Shown here piece after piece: positions 36,493 to 45,756 of a stretch of DNA of 64,000 bases (positions are counted from its first letter, which is position 1; each line of letters starts with the position of its first letter). Below the pieces are notes generated by a model. That model was not told the origin of the DNA and made no database searches. It saw only the letters and a program-made list of their open reading frames with translations. The position numbers and the translations under genes were made by a program. The stretch lies in NCBI RefSeq assembly GCF_030811655.1, contig NZ_JAUSRE010000007.1, positions 1 through 64,000 on the forward strand. The letters are read 5' to 3'. The DNA comes from Pseudarthrobacter enclensis. GTDB taxonomy: Bacteria > Actinomycetota > Actinomycetes > Actinomycetales > Micrococcaceae.

Positions 36493-37823
36493 GCCTTCTC
36501 TTCCAATTCCTCGTGGTGGTCTGGTGCTCCGGGCTGCGGTGACCCGGTGGACGTGGCCCCGAATTGCCCCTCCGCCACTCGGATGGACAGGGCCGCGCCC
36601 GCGGGCGCCTCGGCAGGGGCGCGGACAACAGCGTGGCCGGCTTTGGCGATCCGGGCGGCCTGGTCTCCCGAAAGTTCGACGACGGCGTACCCCCGGTCCA
36701 GCGTCTTCTGCGGGGACAGCGCACGCACTTGGGCCTTGAGGTGCTCCAGCTGGTCCGCTGCCCGCACCACGGTCGAACTCACGGCCGCTGAGGAACGCCG
36801 CAGCAGGCGCTCGATTTCCTCGGCCCGGACAGAAACCATCCCCTCGGGTGCCGCCATGACGGGCCGGGAGTGCAGCGCCGACAGGCGGTCCGACTCCCGG
36901 TCCAACAGCCGTTCCACGCAGCGCCGCAGCTGTTCCCGTGCCTGCCGAACCCCGGCCAGCTCTTCGGAGACTTCGGGGACGATCCTTTTGGCGGCGTCCG
37001 TGGGGGTGGAAGCCCGCAGGTCTGCGACATAGTCCAGCAGCGGCCGGTCTGCCTCGTGGCCGATGGCACTCACCACCGGCGTGGCGGCGGCGGCAACCGC
37101 ACGGATAAGGTCTTCGCTGTTGAACGGCAGCAGGTCTTCAAGGGCACCCCCGCCGCGGGCGATGACGATGACGTCCACCGCGGGGAGGGCGTCCAGCTCG
37201 CGCAGCGCGCGGACCACCTGGGCCACCGCGGTGTTTCCCTGCACGGCAACTTCCCGGATCTCAAACTCCACCGCAGGCCACCGCAGGGCTGCATTGCGCA
37301 GGATGTCCTTCTTGGCGTCCGAATCACGCCCCGTGATCAGCCCAATCCGGTGCGGCAGAAGGGGCAGCGGCTTCTTCCGGGAGTCGGCGAACAGACCCTC
37401 GGCCGCCAGGGCCTGCCGCAGGCGCTCGATCCTGGCCAGCAGGTCGCCAAGGCCCACAGGCCGGATATCCCGGACCAACATGTTGAGCCTGCCCGTCTTC
37501 AGCCAGAACTCGGGCTTCAGGAGGGCCACCACCCGTGAACCGCGCTCAAGCGGAAGGTTCTGCCGTTCCAGCACCTTGGTCCAGACGGACGCCGGAAGGG
37601 ATACCTCGGCGTCCACATCGCGGAGCGTGAGATACGCGTTGCTGCCGCGGCGGTTCAGCTCGATGACCTGGCCTTCCACCCACGCCGACGGAGTGCGGTC
37701 GATATGGGCCTTCAGCTTCTGTGAGAGCAGCTGCAGCGGCCACGGATTGTCCGGACTGGTTTCCGCAGCCGTGGCCGGCAGGGTAGTTGGTCCGGTACCC
37801 GGAAGGGATGCCTGGTCAGACAT
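36489..37823 (-). CDS. xseA: exodeoxyribonuclease VII large subunit
   Basis: A 444-residue nuclease subunit that degrades single-stranded DNA. An N-terminal OB fold (about 45-125: [19 protein letters not shown]) is followed by the catalytic domain with [16 protein letters not shown] and [18 protein letters not shown], in which Arg, Asp and Gly residues are invariant, then a helical region that binds XseB. The neighbourhood xseB-xseA, then ispH and ychF on the opposite strand, is shared with mycobacteria. No -10 box sits at the leaderless distance; an inverted repeat lies 65 nt upstream. Confidence 0.95.
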   Translation of the reverse strand: MSDQASLPGTGPTTLPATAAETSPDNPWPLQLLSQKLKAHIDRTPSAWVEGQVIELNRRGSNAYLTLRDVDAEVSLPASVWTKVLERQNLPLERGSRVVALLKPEFWLKTGRLNMLVRDIRPVGLGDLLARIERLRQALAAEGLFADSRKKPLPLLPHRIGLITGRDSDAKKDILRNAALRWPAVEFEIREVAVQGNTAVAQVVRALRELDALPAVDVIVIARGGGALEDLLPFNSEDLIRAVAAAATPVVSAIGHEADRPLLDYVADLRASTPTDAAKRIVPEVSEELAGVRQAREQLRRCVERLLDRESDRLSALHSRPVMAAPEGMVSVRAEEIERLLRRSSAAVSSTVVRAADQLEHLKAQVRALSPQKTLDRGYAVVELSGDQAARIAKAGHAVVRAPAEAPAGAALSIRVAEGQFGATSTGSPQPGAPDHHEELEEKA

Positions 37824-37887
37824 GCGGACGCCATGGAGAGGCTGGTGCTGCGGGCATGCGGTCCTTCATCTGTTGTGGGCGGACAAT

Positions 37888-37907
37888 CAACCTTATCCAT
37901 AAGGTTG
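37888..37907. promoter_or_regulatory. 20-bp inverted repeat between xseA and a membrane-protein gene
   Basis: CAACCTTAT-CC-ATAAGGTTG, two perfect 9-bp arms with a 2-nt spacer, in an AT-rich patch inside GC-rich DNA. It looks like a dimeric repressor site and lies between divergent genes. The regulator is unknown. Confidence 0.5.
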
Positions 37908-37985
37908 TAGCACCGGGGGCTGACAGGAACCGCCCATCCGCCCTGCCTAGGATGGTAGGAGGCCCCCAACCCCGAAGGACCTGCT

Positions 37986-38837
37986 GTGCGAACTTTTGTC
38001 TCTGCCATCGCCACCGTGCTGGGCATCCTCCTGGCCGCTGTAGCCGTTCCGGCCATATGGGTGGACCGGAACGTTGTCCAGGAGGACGGTTTTGTCCGCC
38101 TTGCAGCTCCGCTCGGGAAGGACTCGGAGTTCCAGCGGAAGCTTGCTGCGGCGGCGGTTGGAACGATTGACACCGGATCAGCTCCGGGCTTCCTTTCTGG
38201 CCTGATCCAGCCAATGCTCGAAAAGGCGGCAGAGTCCATGACCGGACTGCCGGGCTATCCCGCGGCCTGGGAGGAGACGCTGCGCAGAAGCCACCGCCTC
38301 AGTTTCGCTGATCCCGCAAAGGACTCGCAGCCGGGCGCTTCCGCGTCTTCACTGACCCTGGATGTTGCCCCTTTGGTTACCCTCGGCTCCGAGGAGATTT
38401 CCCGTGCAACCAGGCTGCCCCTCGACCCACCCAAGCAGACCCTCATCAATATTGGCCATCCGGCGCAGCGGGAGTGGACGGAGCGGCTGGCGACCTATGC
38501 CCCCATGGGCTACGTCCTGGCCATCGGTTCGGTGGTGGCATTCCTGCTGGCGTTCGTAGCGGCGCGCCGCCGCTGGACCGTGCTCCTGGCCGCCGGCTTT
38601 GGCGGACTGGCGCTCGCCGGGCTGTGGGGGATCGGACTGCAACTGGGCTCGGCCCGGGCGCAGGCCACGGACACTGGCAACGCAGTGGCCAATATGTTTC
38701 GCGACGAATTCCTGGCCGCGGCAGGCGCAGACTTCCAGACGTGGATCACCACTACTGCCGCGGCCGGTGCCGCCCTGGCGGCAGCGGGCATTGTGACCTT
38801 GTTCGCATCCCGGAAACGGGCGCGGACCAGCCGGTAA
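37986..38837 (+). CDS. hypothetical membrane protein
   Basis: A 283-residue protein of unknown function. A first helix (about 5-25) is followed by an extracytoplasmic domain of about 150 residues (VVQEDGFVRLAAPLGKDSEF), then helices at about 177-197, 199-220 and 255-277, and a basic end RKRARTSR. GTG 37986 follows GAAGGAC at about 7 nt. It stands 9 nt before ispH, though ispH has its own -10 box inside its 3' end. Similar genes occur in Arthrobacter relatives, but no family is recognised. Confidence 0.65.
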   Translation: MRTFVSAIATVLGILLAAVAVPAIWVDRNVVQEDGFVRLAAPLGKDSEFQRKLAAAAVGTIDTGSAPGFLSGLIQPMLEKAAESMTGLPGYPAAWEETLRRSHRLSFADPAKDSQPGASASSLTLDVAPLVTLGSEEISRATRLPLDPPKQTLINIGHPAQREWTERLATYAPMGYVLAIGSVVAFLLAFVAARRRWTVLLAAGFGGLALAGLWGIGLQLGSARAQATDTGNAVANMFRDEFLAAAGADFQTWITTTAAAGAALAAAGIVTLFASRKRARTSR

Positions 38838-38840
38838 CAT
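38835..38840 (+). promoter_or_regulatory. -10 box of ispH (leaderless)
   Basis: TAACAT ends 6 nt before ATG 38847 and overlaps the stop codon of the preceding gene. GGAGGG fills the 6-nt gap but is too close to the ATG to act as a ribosome site. Confidence 0.5.
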
Positions 38841-38846
38841 GGAGGG

Positions 38847-39926
38847 ATGACCACCCCGGCTGTATCCCTTTCGATGCCCACCATTCCGCGCAGGCGCCGC
38901 TCACCCGAGGAAGTGGCAGGTGCAGCCCCCGTAAACGGCACCAAGAAGGTACTGCTGGCTGCCCCCCGCGGCTACTGTGCCGGCGTCGACCGGGCCGTGA
39001 TCGCCGTCGAGAAGGCGCTGGAACACTACGGTCCGCCCGTCTACGTCCGCAAGCAGATTGTCCACAACGTGCACGTGGTCAGCTCCCTGGAGGAAAAGGG
39101 CGCCATTTTCGTTGATGAAACAGACGAAGTGCCCGAAGGCGCCTTGGTCATCTTCTCGGCCCACGGCGTCTCGCCCGCAGTGGTTGAATCAGCCGAGAAC
39201 CGCGGGCTGCGAACCATCGATGCCACCTGTCCGCTGGTGACCAAGGTGCACAAGGAAGCCGTCCGCTTCGCCAAGGACGACTTCGACATCCTCCTGATCG
39301 GCCACGACGGACATGAGGAAGTGGAAGGTACCTCCGGTGAAGCACCGGAGCACATCCAGATCATCAACGGTCCGCACGAAGTGGACAAGGTGACCGTCCG
39401 CGACCCCGAAAAGGTCATCTGGCTGTCCCAGACCACGCTGAGCGTGGACGAGACCATGGAAACCGTCAGGCTGCTCAAGGAGCGGTTCCCGACCCTGCAG
39501 GACCCGCCCAGCGATGACATTTGCTACGCCACCACCAACCGCCAGGTAGCCATCAAGAAGATTGCACCGAAAGCAGACCTGGTGATCGTGGTTGGCTCGG
39601 CGAATTCGTCCAACTCGGTCCGGCTGGTGGAGGTGGCGCTCGAGTATGGCGCCAAGGCCTCCTACCGCGTGGATTTCGCCAACGAGGTCGACGAAACCTG
39701 GTTCGAAGGCGTTGCCACGGTTGGCGTGACGTCCGGGGCTTCGGTTCCCGAGGTTCTGGTGCAGGACGTGCTCAGGCTGCTGTCCGACTACGGCTACGGC
39801 ACAGTGGAGGAAGTGGTCACTGCCGAGGAAGACCTGTTGTTCTCGCTGCCGAAGGAGCTCCGCGCAACCCTGAAGCAGGCCGGTGACGTCAGCCGCGCCC
39901 TGGGCGGCCGCCGGCCCCGGAGCTAG
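38847..39926 (+). CDS. ispH: 4-hydroxy-3-methylbut-2-enyl diphosphate reductase
   Basis: The last enzyme of the MEP isoprenoid pathway; it makes IPP and DMAPP using a 4Fe-4S cluster. The three cluster cysteines are present: Cys44 in [10 protein letters not shown], Cys128 in DATCPLV and Cys226 in ICYATTNRQ. The 359 residues include a family-typical actinobacterial N-terminal extension of about 33 residues. A likely electron donor, the ferredoxin fdxA, is at 55213 in this window, but any link is inference. A perfect hairpin follows. Confidence 0.96.
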   Translation: MTTPAVSLSMPTIPRRRRSPEEVAGAAPVNGTKKVLLAAPRGYCAGVDRAVIAVEKALEHYGPPVYVRKQIVHNVHVVSSLEEKGAIFVDETDEVPEGALVIFSAHGVSPAVVESAENRGLRTIDATCPLVTKVHKEAVRFAKDDFDILLIGHDGHEEVEGTSGEAPEHIQIINGPHEVDKVTVRDPEKVIWLSQTTLSVDETMETVRLLKERFPTLQDPPSDDICYATTNRQVAIKKIAPKADLVIVVGSANSSNSVRLVEVALEYGAKASYRVDFANEVDETWFEGVATVGVTSGASVPEVLVQDVLRLLSDYGYGTVEEVVTAEEDLLFSLPKELRATLKQAGDVSRALGGRRPRS

Positions 39927-39947
39927 GGCCAGGCCAGCACATACCCA

Positions 39948-39990
39948 ACCGGAAGGGCCGGGCAGTTTCGAACTGCCCGGCCCTTCCGGT
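39948..39990. terminator. bidirectional terminator between ispH and rmuC
   Basis: A 20-bp perfect stem with a 3-nt TCG loop between convergent genes. Both sides lack a T-run. Confidence 0.65.
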
Positions 39991-40012
39991 CTGATGTTCG
40001 GGCGGCTTTTGG

Positions 40013-41242
40013 CTAGGCCGCTTCGTCGTCCCCCTGGAGCTCTGGTGCCACGACTGCCCGGGGCGTCACCTCCACAAGCGCGGGCGTGGCCAGACCTGAC
40101 TCCTCCAGCGTATTAAGCTTCCGCGCTGTGGGCAGGACCCGGGCCTCAAGTGTGCCCACCATGGCGTTGTAGCGGTCCACGGACGTTTTCAGGGAAGATC
40201 CCAGCTTGCTGACGTTCTCGCCCAGCGTTCCCATGCGGTCGTACAGTTGCCGTGCGAGTTCGAACAGTTCGCGCGCGTTGTCGGTCAAGACATCCTGGCG
40301 CCAAGTGAACGCCACGGACTTCAGCACCGCAAGCAGGGTACTTGGCGAGGCAAGGACCACGTTCCGGGACAAGGCGTAGTCCAGGAGGCCGGCGTCAGCA
40401 GTCAGGGCCGCTGCCAGGATGGACTCTGCCGGAATAAAGCAGACCACCAACTCCGGGGAGTTCCCCGGGATGTCCCAGTACTTCTTGGTGCCCAGGGCGT
40501 CGACGTGGGCCCGCAGGGCCTTGGCATGCGCGGCCAGGAGGGCTTGACGGTTCCGGCCGTCGGCCGCCGACTCTGATCCGGACGGCTGTCCCGCGCGAGG
40601 ATCCACCGCGCCCAGTTCCTGCGCTTCGAGGTAGGACGAGAGCGGTACCTTGGCATCCACCACCAGCTGCTTTTCGCCCGGCAACTGCACCACGAGGTCC
40701 GGGCGTACTGCCGAGTCATGGCCGGCGCTGTGCACCTGTTCCACGAAGTCCACGTGGCGCAGCATGCCGGCAGCTTCCACTACCCGGCGAAGCTGCACCT
40801 CGCCCCACTGGCCCCTGGCGCTGTTGGAACGCAGCGCCGATTCCAGGGCATGCGTGGACCGGATGAGCTGTTCATCGGAAAGCCTGGCCTCCTGCAGTTG
40901 CTGGGCCAGTTGGCCGTACTGCTCAACCCGGTCCCGCTCCAGCAGTGCCACCTGCTGCTGGACCGCGGACAGCTTCTCGGCCACTGGAGCAAGGGCGCGC
41001 AGCACGCTGCCGTCCTGCGTCCGTGCCTCGCCCAGTTCCCGGTTCTGTGCCGCCAAAAGCCGCCGCTCGGCGTCGGCCGCCGCAAACTGTGCCGTGACCT
41101 CTGACAGGCGGGACGATACCTGGTCAAAGTCTGCCTCCAACGCATGGGAGTTCCGTCGCAGGGAGAAATAAGTGGCAGCGGCGCCGGCAAAGGCGCCGAG
41201 CAGCAGCATCAAGAGGGCCAGAATCAAGGCAAAAGCATCCAT
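40013..41242 (-). CDS. rmuC: RmuC family DNA recombination protein
   Basis: A 409-residue protein. One N-terminal membrane helix (ALILALLMLLLGAFAGAAAT) is followed by a long coiled coil (about 30-120) and the RmuC nuclease-like domain with RGQWGEVQLRRVVEAAGM, DLVVQLPGEKQLVVDAKVPL and VVCFIPAESILAAAL. RmuC proteins limit inversion between short repeats, and some act in defence against mobile DNA. ATG 41242 gives the expected start at the membrane helix; the open frame upstream to 41287 adds non-homologous residues. Confidence 0.88.
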   Translation of the reverse strand: MDAFALILALLMLLLGAFAGAAATYFSLRRNSHALEADFDQVSSRLSEVTAQFAAADAERRLLAAQNRELGEARTQDGSVLRALAPVAEKLSAVQQQVALLERDRVEQYGQLAQQLQEARLSDEQLIRSTHALESALRSNSARGQWGEVQLRRVVEAAGMLRHVDFVEQVHSAGHDSAVRPDLVVQLPGEKQLVVDAKVPLSSYLEAQELGAVDPRAGQPSGSESAADGRNRQALLAAHAKALRAHVDALGTKKYWDIPGNSPELVVCFIPAESILAAALTADAGLLDYALSRNVVLASPSTLLAVLKSVAFTWRQDVLTDNARELFELARQLYDRMGTLGENVSKLGSSLKTSVDRYNAMVGTLEARVLPTARKLNTLEESGLATPALVEVTPRAVVAPELQGDDEAA

Positions 41243-41318
41243 GGCTTCACTGTTGCACGGGCCTCTGACATTCACTGGCAGTGACATTCCCCGGTACGGT
41301 CGCCGGCGCCCCGGCGGG

Positions 41319-41324
41319 TAGAAT
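41319..41324 (+). promoter_or_regulatory. -10 box of ychF (leaderless)
   Basis: TAGAAT ends 8 nt before GTG 41333. An upstream in-frame ATG at 41327 is only 2 nt away and would fall outside the transcript. Confidence 0.45.
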
Positions 41325-41332
41325 CAATGCTC

Positions 41333-42418
41333 GTGGCTCTTACTATTGGCATCGTCGGACTGCCCAACGTCGGCAAATCAACCCTCTTCAACGCGCTCAC
41401 CCGCAACCAGGTCCTGGCAGCGAACTACCCGTTCGCCACCATCGAACCCAACGTAGGCGTGGTGAACCTGCCGGACCCCAGGCTGCAGAAGCTGGCCGGA
41501 ATCTTCGGCTCCCAGCGCGTCCTGCCTGCCGCCGTGTCCTTCGTCGACATCGCCGGCATCGTCAAGGGCGCCTCCGAGGGGGAGGGGCTGGGCAACCAGT
41601 TCCTGGCCAACATCCGCGAGGCAGAAGCCATCGCCGAGGTTGTGCGGGTTTTCGACGACCCGGACGTGGTGCATGTGGACGGCAAGGTGGACCCGCGCTC
41701 GGACATGGAAACGATCAATACCGAGCTGATCCTCGCTGACCTACAGACGATCGAAAAAGCCATCCCGCGCATCGAAAAAGAAGTGAAGATCAAGAAGCGG
41801 GAAGCCGCTGAGCTCGCCGTCATCAAGGCCGCGCAGGCGGTACTGGAGCGGGGCGACACCATCTATTCCTCCATCAAGAGCGACAAGCTGGAGATGGAGC
41901 ACCTCAAGGAACTGGGCCTGCTGACCGCCAAGCCGTTCATTTACGTGTTCAACGCCGACGAGGGGATTCTCGGCAACCCGGAGAAGCAGGAGGAACTCCG
42001 GGCCATGGTGGCACCGGCCGACTGCATCTTCCTTGACGCCAAGCTGGAAGCCGACCTCGTGGAGCTGGACGAGGAAGAAGCCCGCGAAATGCTCGAGATG
42101 AACGGCCAGGACGAGTCCGGGCTGGACCAGCTGGCCCGCGTCGGCTTCCATACGCTGGGGCTGCAGACCTACCTGACGGCGGGTCCGAAAGAAGCACGCG
42201 CCTGGACCATCCGGCAGGGTGACACCGCACCGCAGGCGGCCGGCGTCATCCATTCGGATTTCCAGCGGGGGTTCATCAAGGCCGAGGTGGTCTCCTTCGA
42301 CGACCTGGTTGAGGCCGGTTCCATGGCTGAGGCCAAGTCCCGCGGCAAGGTCCGGATCGAAGGCAAGGAATACGTTATGGCCGACGGCGACGTTGTGGAG
42401 TTCCGCTTCAACGTCTAA
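41333..42418 (+). CDS. ychF: redox-regulated ATPase YchF/Ola1
   Basis: A 361-residue member of the Obg-related family that prefers ATP to GTP. G1 is [18 protein letters not shown] and G3 is [10 protein letters not shown]; the G4 position has FNADE instead of NKxD, as expected for YchF. A coiled coil (about 130-200) and a C-terminal TGS domain ([21 protein letters not shown]) follow. The usual protein start [16 protein letters not shown] corresponds to GTG 41333. It is linked to ribosome and stress responses. The gene is followed by a hairpin terminator. Confidence 0.94.
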   Translation: MALTIGIVGLPNVGKSTLFNALTRNQVLAANYPFATIEPNVGVVNLPDPRLQKLAGIFGSQRVLPAAVSFVDIAGIVKGASEGEGLGNQFLANIREAEAIAEVVRVFDDPDVVHVDGKVDPRSDMETINTELILADLQTIEKAIPRIEKEVKIKKREAAELAVIKAAQAVLERGDTIYSSIKSDKLEMEHLKELGLLTAKPFIYVFNADEGILGNPEKQEELRAMVAPADCIFLDAKLEADLVELDEEEAREMLEMNGQDESGLDQLARVGFHTLGLQTYLTAGPKEARAWTIRQGDTAPQAAGVIHSDFQRGFIKAEVVSFDDLVEAGSMAEAKSRGKVRIEGKEYVMADGDVVEFRFNV

Positions 42419-42433
42419 TGCCAGAAGGCTGCT

Positions 42434-42895
42434 TCAGACGATGCAGGGAGGCAAGACGAACCTCCTGCACGCACCAGAGACAGCCAGGCCTTTGCCAGGC
42501 CTGGCTGTTCCTGTCATCAGGACGCCCGCATCCTTTGTCAGCAGGACCAGTCCGGGTACCCCGGCCAATACCGCCGGGATCAGCAGCAGTAGTCCGTATT
42601 CGGGCATGATCGCAGAAAAGGCGCCGGCAATAACGGTCGCGGCCAGGGCGGCAATCAAGGGCACACGCAACCATCGCCGCCCCTCCGCCGCATTGAAAAG
42701 CCGCAAAGCACCCAGGCCCGCGGTAACCACGGCACAGGTGACAACGGCGACGGACACGGTGCCTGCCCATAGACCCGGCGCGTCCTTGAGCCGGTCGACG
42801 AGCTCTACAGGAACGGCCAACGTCCAGCCGCTGAGAAGAACCGCGATGACCAAGCCGCCCACCCGCCTCCCGGGGACTGGATCCGGGGAGTGCAT
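42434..42895 (-). CDS. hypothetical four-helix membrane protein
   Basis: A 153-residue protein from ATG 42895. Four hydrophobic helices are visible (VGGLVIAVLLSGWTLAVPV; GTVSVAVVTCAVVTAGLGAL; VPLIAALAATVIAGAFSAI; YGLLLLIPAVLAGVPGLVLL). The frame is open upstream to 43096, but there it runs antisense to a photolyase remnant. No ribosome site is clear. The last 25 residues are encoded by the ychF terminator hairpin, so the true C-terminus may be a by-product of an open frame. No family is recognised. Confidence 0.5.
   Translation of the reverse strand: MHSPDPVPGRRVGGLVIAVLLSGWTLAVPVELVDRLKDAPGLWAGTVSVAVVTCAVVTAGLGALRLFNAAEGRRWLRVPLIAALAATVIAGAFSAIMPEYGLLLLIPAVLAGVPGLVLLTKDAGVLMTGTARPGKGLAVSGACRRFVLPPCIV
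42480..42508. terminator. terminator of ychF
   Basis: An 11-bp perfect stem ACAGCCAGGCC/GGCCTGGCTGT with a 7-nt loop, 62 nt after the ychF stop. It overlaps the 3' end of the convergent membrane-protein frame and may serve both strands. Confidence 0.6.
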
Positions 42896-42950
42896 CTGAT
42901 CCGGTGGCAGGTCGGACTGCCGGACATGGCGATGGGCTGCCGGCGGTGCC

Positions 42951-43412
42951 GGCTTCCATTCCCACAAAGTGGTCCTGCACAGGGCCTCCATGACCGCGTT
43001 CGCACGGCGCCTGCGTGCGCTTCGACATGACGTTATCGTGCTGCCCAGCGACCGGATGCGGGCCTCCGGGTCCAGCTGGCCCAAGTGATCCGGCAACGGC
43101 GACGGCCACCGACGAGCGTGACCTGGTTCGACGTCGTCGACGACTGGCTTGAGCAGGACCTGCTTGCAGGGCTGGCCTGCGGCAACGAAATGCGCGGCTA
43201 AGACGTGGTGGAGACTCCCAATTTCCTCACCTCCCGTGCGCAGATCGGGGAATGGTTCGCGAACAAACCCGGCCGGGATGCACGACTTTTATGTGTGGCA
43301 GCGCCGGAGGTTGGACGTCCTGGTGGACCGTGGCGAGCCCATCGGCTGAACATGGTCGTCTGATGCGGATAACCGCAAGAAACTCCCCGTGGATACACGC
43401 CTCCAACCGTAA
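42951..43412 (+). pseudogene. decayed fragment of a cryptochrome/photolyase-related gene
   Basis: Plus-strand pieces match the N-terminal half of photolyase-related proteins (COG3046 type). One frame reads FHSHKVVLHRASMTAFARRL, then stops (TGA 43086). Another reads VTWFDVVDDWLEQ, passes TAA 43199, and continues DVVETPNFLTSRAQIGEWF. A third reads MHDFYVWQRRRLDVLVDRG, passes TGA 43347, and continues SDADNRKKLP to TAA 43410. Order and spacing are those of the intact family, but there are at least two frame changes and three internal stops. The FAD-binding C-terminal half is absent. The gene is dead. Confidence 0.75.
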
Positions 43413-43699
43413 GCAGGTTCAGGGACATCCCGCCCTTCAACGGGAGGGGATGTTCGACCTGGCGGCGCTGGCGGGCAGGCTGGTACCGAGCGAGGTGAGG
43501 CGGCCGTGAAGCCTCCCGCGACGGGCTGCGGCAATGTTTGAGGCACCCGGCCGGCACCGGCTCGTGGGGACAACACCCCTTCCGTCCGGAGGGGGATCGG
43601 ATTCGCCTACGCAATACCGGCACCAAGTATCCTGAGTCAATAGGGCCCGACCACGGCGACCCGACTGCCCTCCGCAGAGGGAAAACACAAGGAGGCGGC
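43413..43699. other. intergenic region before the LpqW-like gene
   Basis: 287 nt with no convincing gene. A weak reading MFDLAALAGRLVPSEV may be more of the photolyase remnant but could not be matched. AAGGAGG at 43689-43695 is the ribosome site of the next gene. Confidence 0.4.
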
Positions 43700-45463
43700 A
43701 TGCCGGTCCGGCGTCTGATGCAATTGCTCACCGCGGCGGTGGCGGCTGCCCTGGTTCTCTCCGGTTGCTCGGGCGGAAGCGCACCGTCCGTGGTGGTGGG
43801 AGAAGCCAAACGCGGCGGCAGCGTGACGGTGGCTGAGGTCAACGCCTTTTCCTCGTTCAACCCGTGGAGCGCGAAGGGCAACACTGACATCAATTCGAAG
43901 ATCGGCGCCATCACCCACTCGGGCTTCTTCTACCTTGACGACAGCTCCAAGGTAGTCCGCAATGACAAGTTCGGGCACTTCGAAAAGGTCTCCGACCAGC
44001 CGCTCAAGGTGAAGTACACGGTCAACGATGGCGTCAAGTGGTCCGACGGTGCCCCCATCGGTGCTGCCGACCTCCTGTTGAGTTGGGCTGCCGGGTCAGG
44101 CTACTTCGACGACGTCAATCCCGCCACCGGCAAGGGCACCAAGTACTTCTCTGTCGCCTCTGACACCACTGGCCTGGCCGGTACCCTGTTTCCCGAACTT
44201 GGCTCGGACGGCCGTTCCATCACCATCGAGTACGCAGCGCCGTACGCAGACTGGGAGGTGGCCTTCGACGTCGGGCTGCCGGCCCACGTTGTCGCCGCCA
44301 AGAGCGGACTCAGTGACGAGCAGGACCTGGTCAAGCTGCTCAAGGACACGCCCCGGGGCAACCCCGACAAACCGGCATCCAACCCCGCGCTCAAAAAGGT
44401 CAGTGACTTCTGGAACACCGGGTTCGATACCAAGTCGGTCCCCGACGATCCTGCCCTTTACCTCTCCAGCGGTCCCTACATCGTGCGCGACATCGTCCCG
44501 GAAGTCTCCATGAAACTGGTGCGGAACCGCGACTACGTCTGGGGCGCAGAACCATGGCTGGACGAGATCAACGTCAGGTTCACCGGCGCGGTTCCCGCCG
44601 CGGTCGATGCCCTGCGCAGTGGCCAAGCGGACATTATCTCTCCGCAGCCCTCGGCTGCCACCGACAGTCTCCTCGCAGGGCTATCCGGCCAGGGCATCAC
44701 CGTTCAACGGTACAAACAGTCCGGCTACGACCACTTGGACCTCAACTTCTCCGGACCCTTCAGCGACAAGGACGTCCGCGTTGCCTTCCTCAAGACGGTT
44801 CCGCGGCAGGCAATCGTGGACGCAGTCGTGGGAACCCAGTCGCCCGACAACAAGCCGCTGGACTCCCACGTGTTTCTGCCCGGACAGCCAAAGTACGACG
44901 ACACGGTAAAGAACAACGGCTCATCGGACTACGACAAGGTGGACATTGATGGCGCCAAAAGCCTCCTGAAGGGCAAAGCCACCCCCACCATCCGGATCCT
45001 CTACAACCGCGACAACCCCAACCGTGCCAAGGCTTTCTCCCTGATCCGCGACTCGGCCGCACTGGCAGGAATCCGTGTCGTCGACGGTGGACAGGGAAGC
45101 GCTGACTGGGCTGGCGCGATGAGCCGGGGCGGCTTTGACGCCGCACTGTCAGGATGGATCGGCACAGAGACCGGCGTCAGCAGGGTGCCGCAGATTTTCC
45201 GTACTGGCGCGGGGAGCAACTTCACGGGATATTCCGATGGTGATGCGGACAAACTCATGGAACAGCTTGCTGTGACCACGGACCTGGGCAAGCAGGACGA
45301 ACTCCTGGCTGAAGTCGACAAGCACATCTGGGACGACGCCTACGGCCTCCCGCTCTACCAAACCCTGGGAACAACTGCCTTCAATTCGCGGGTAGCCGGC
45401 ATCAAAACCAGCCCTGGCCCCCTGGGTGTGTGGTGGAACGTCTGGGAGTGGCGGCTGTCCTAG
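43700..45463 (+). CDS. LpqW-like family 5 solute-binding lipoprotein
   Basis: A 587-residue SBP_bac_5 protein. The signal sequence ends at lipobox LSGC at about residue 27. Features such as SDGAPIGAADLLLSWAAGSG resemble the actinobacterial LpqW-type family rather than classical DppA. In mycobacteria LpqW lies beside typA and influences envelope glycolipid synthesis; here typA is 6.4 kb downstream with a peptide transporter between. ATG 43700 follows AAGGAGG at 4 nt; the upstream open frame from 43538 is not used. It could also be a second peptide-binding protein for the dpp genes. Confidence 0.75.
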   Translation: MPVRRLMQLLTAAVAAALVLSGCSGGSAPSVVVGEAKRGGSVTVAEVNAFSSFNPWSAKGNTDINSKIGAITHSGFFYLDDSSKVVRNDKFGHFEKVSDQPLKVKYTVNDGVKWSDGAPIGAADLLLSWAAGSGYFDDVNPATGKGTKYFSVASDTTGLAGTLFPELGSDGRSITIEYAAPYADWEVAFDVGLPAHVVAAKSGLSDEQDLVKLLKDTPRGNPDKPASNPALKKVSDFWNTGFDTKSVPDDPALYLSSGPYIVRDIVPEVSMKLVRNRDYVWGAEPWLDEINVRFTGAVPAAVDALRSGQADIISPQPSAATDSLLAGLSGQGITVQRYKQSGYDHLDLNFSGPFSDKDVRVAFLKTVPRQAIVDAVVGTQSPDNKPLDSHVFLPGQPKYDDTVKNNGSSDYDKVDIDGAKSLLKGKATPTIRILYNRDNPNRAKAFSLIRDSAALAGIRVVDGGQGSADWAGAMSRGGFDAALSGWIGTETGVSRVPQIFRTGAGSNFTGYSDGDADKLMEQLAVTTDLGKQDELLAEVDKHIWDDAYGLPLYQTLGTTAFNSRVAGIKTSPGPLGVWWNVWEWRLS

Positions 45464-45756
45464 CGGTCGCCCCGGGGCCGCCACCTTTAGGGCCCTTTGA
45501 CCCTTGCGGAGCCTCCCGCCCTCCGATTCGCCGTCCGGCTTACTGACGAGTAGCATGTGACGTGCCTAACTACCCACCGCATGCCAGGGCATTTGACTGC
45601 GCCGGTCACGGTTTGGCAACGGAGTACCAATATCTGGACTTTGTGCGGTTAGGCTAACTCGTATTGTGTAGGTTTCGTCACAGTTTCGCGCTGTGCCCAA
45701 CCTGCGGGGAAGCACAAGATTCCCCTACATCTCTCCCACAACTCATAGGAGGCGGA
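45464..45756. other. intergenic region before the peptide-binding protein gene
   Basis: 293 nt without a gene. It contains a GC-rich stretch just after the stop and AT-richer sequence near 45640-45670 (TTGTGC 45641, TATTGT 45662) that may hold the promoter of the dpp operon. The spacing (15 nt) is short, so the exact promoter is not clear. Confidence 0.4.

Noticed and set aside
42896..43096. N-terminal extension of the minus-strand membrane protein
   Set aside because: This part is antisense to recognisable photolyase-related sequence and has no hydrophobic or domain-like character.
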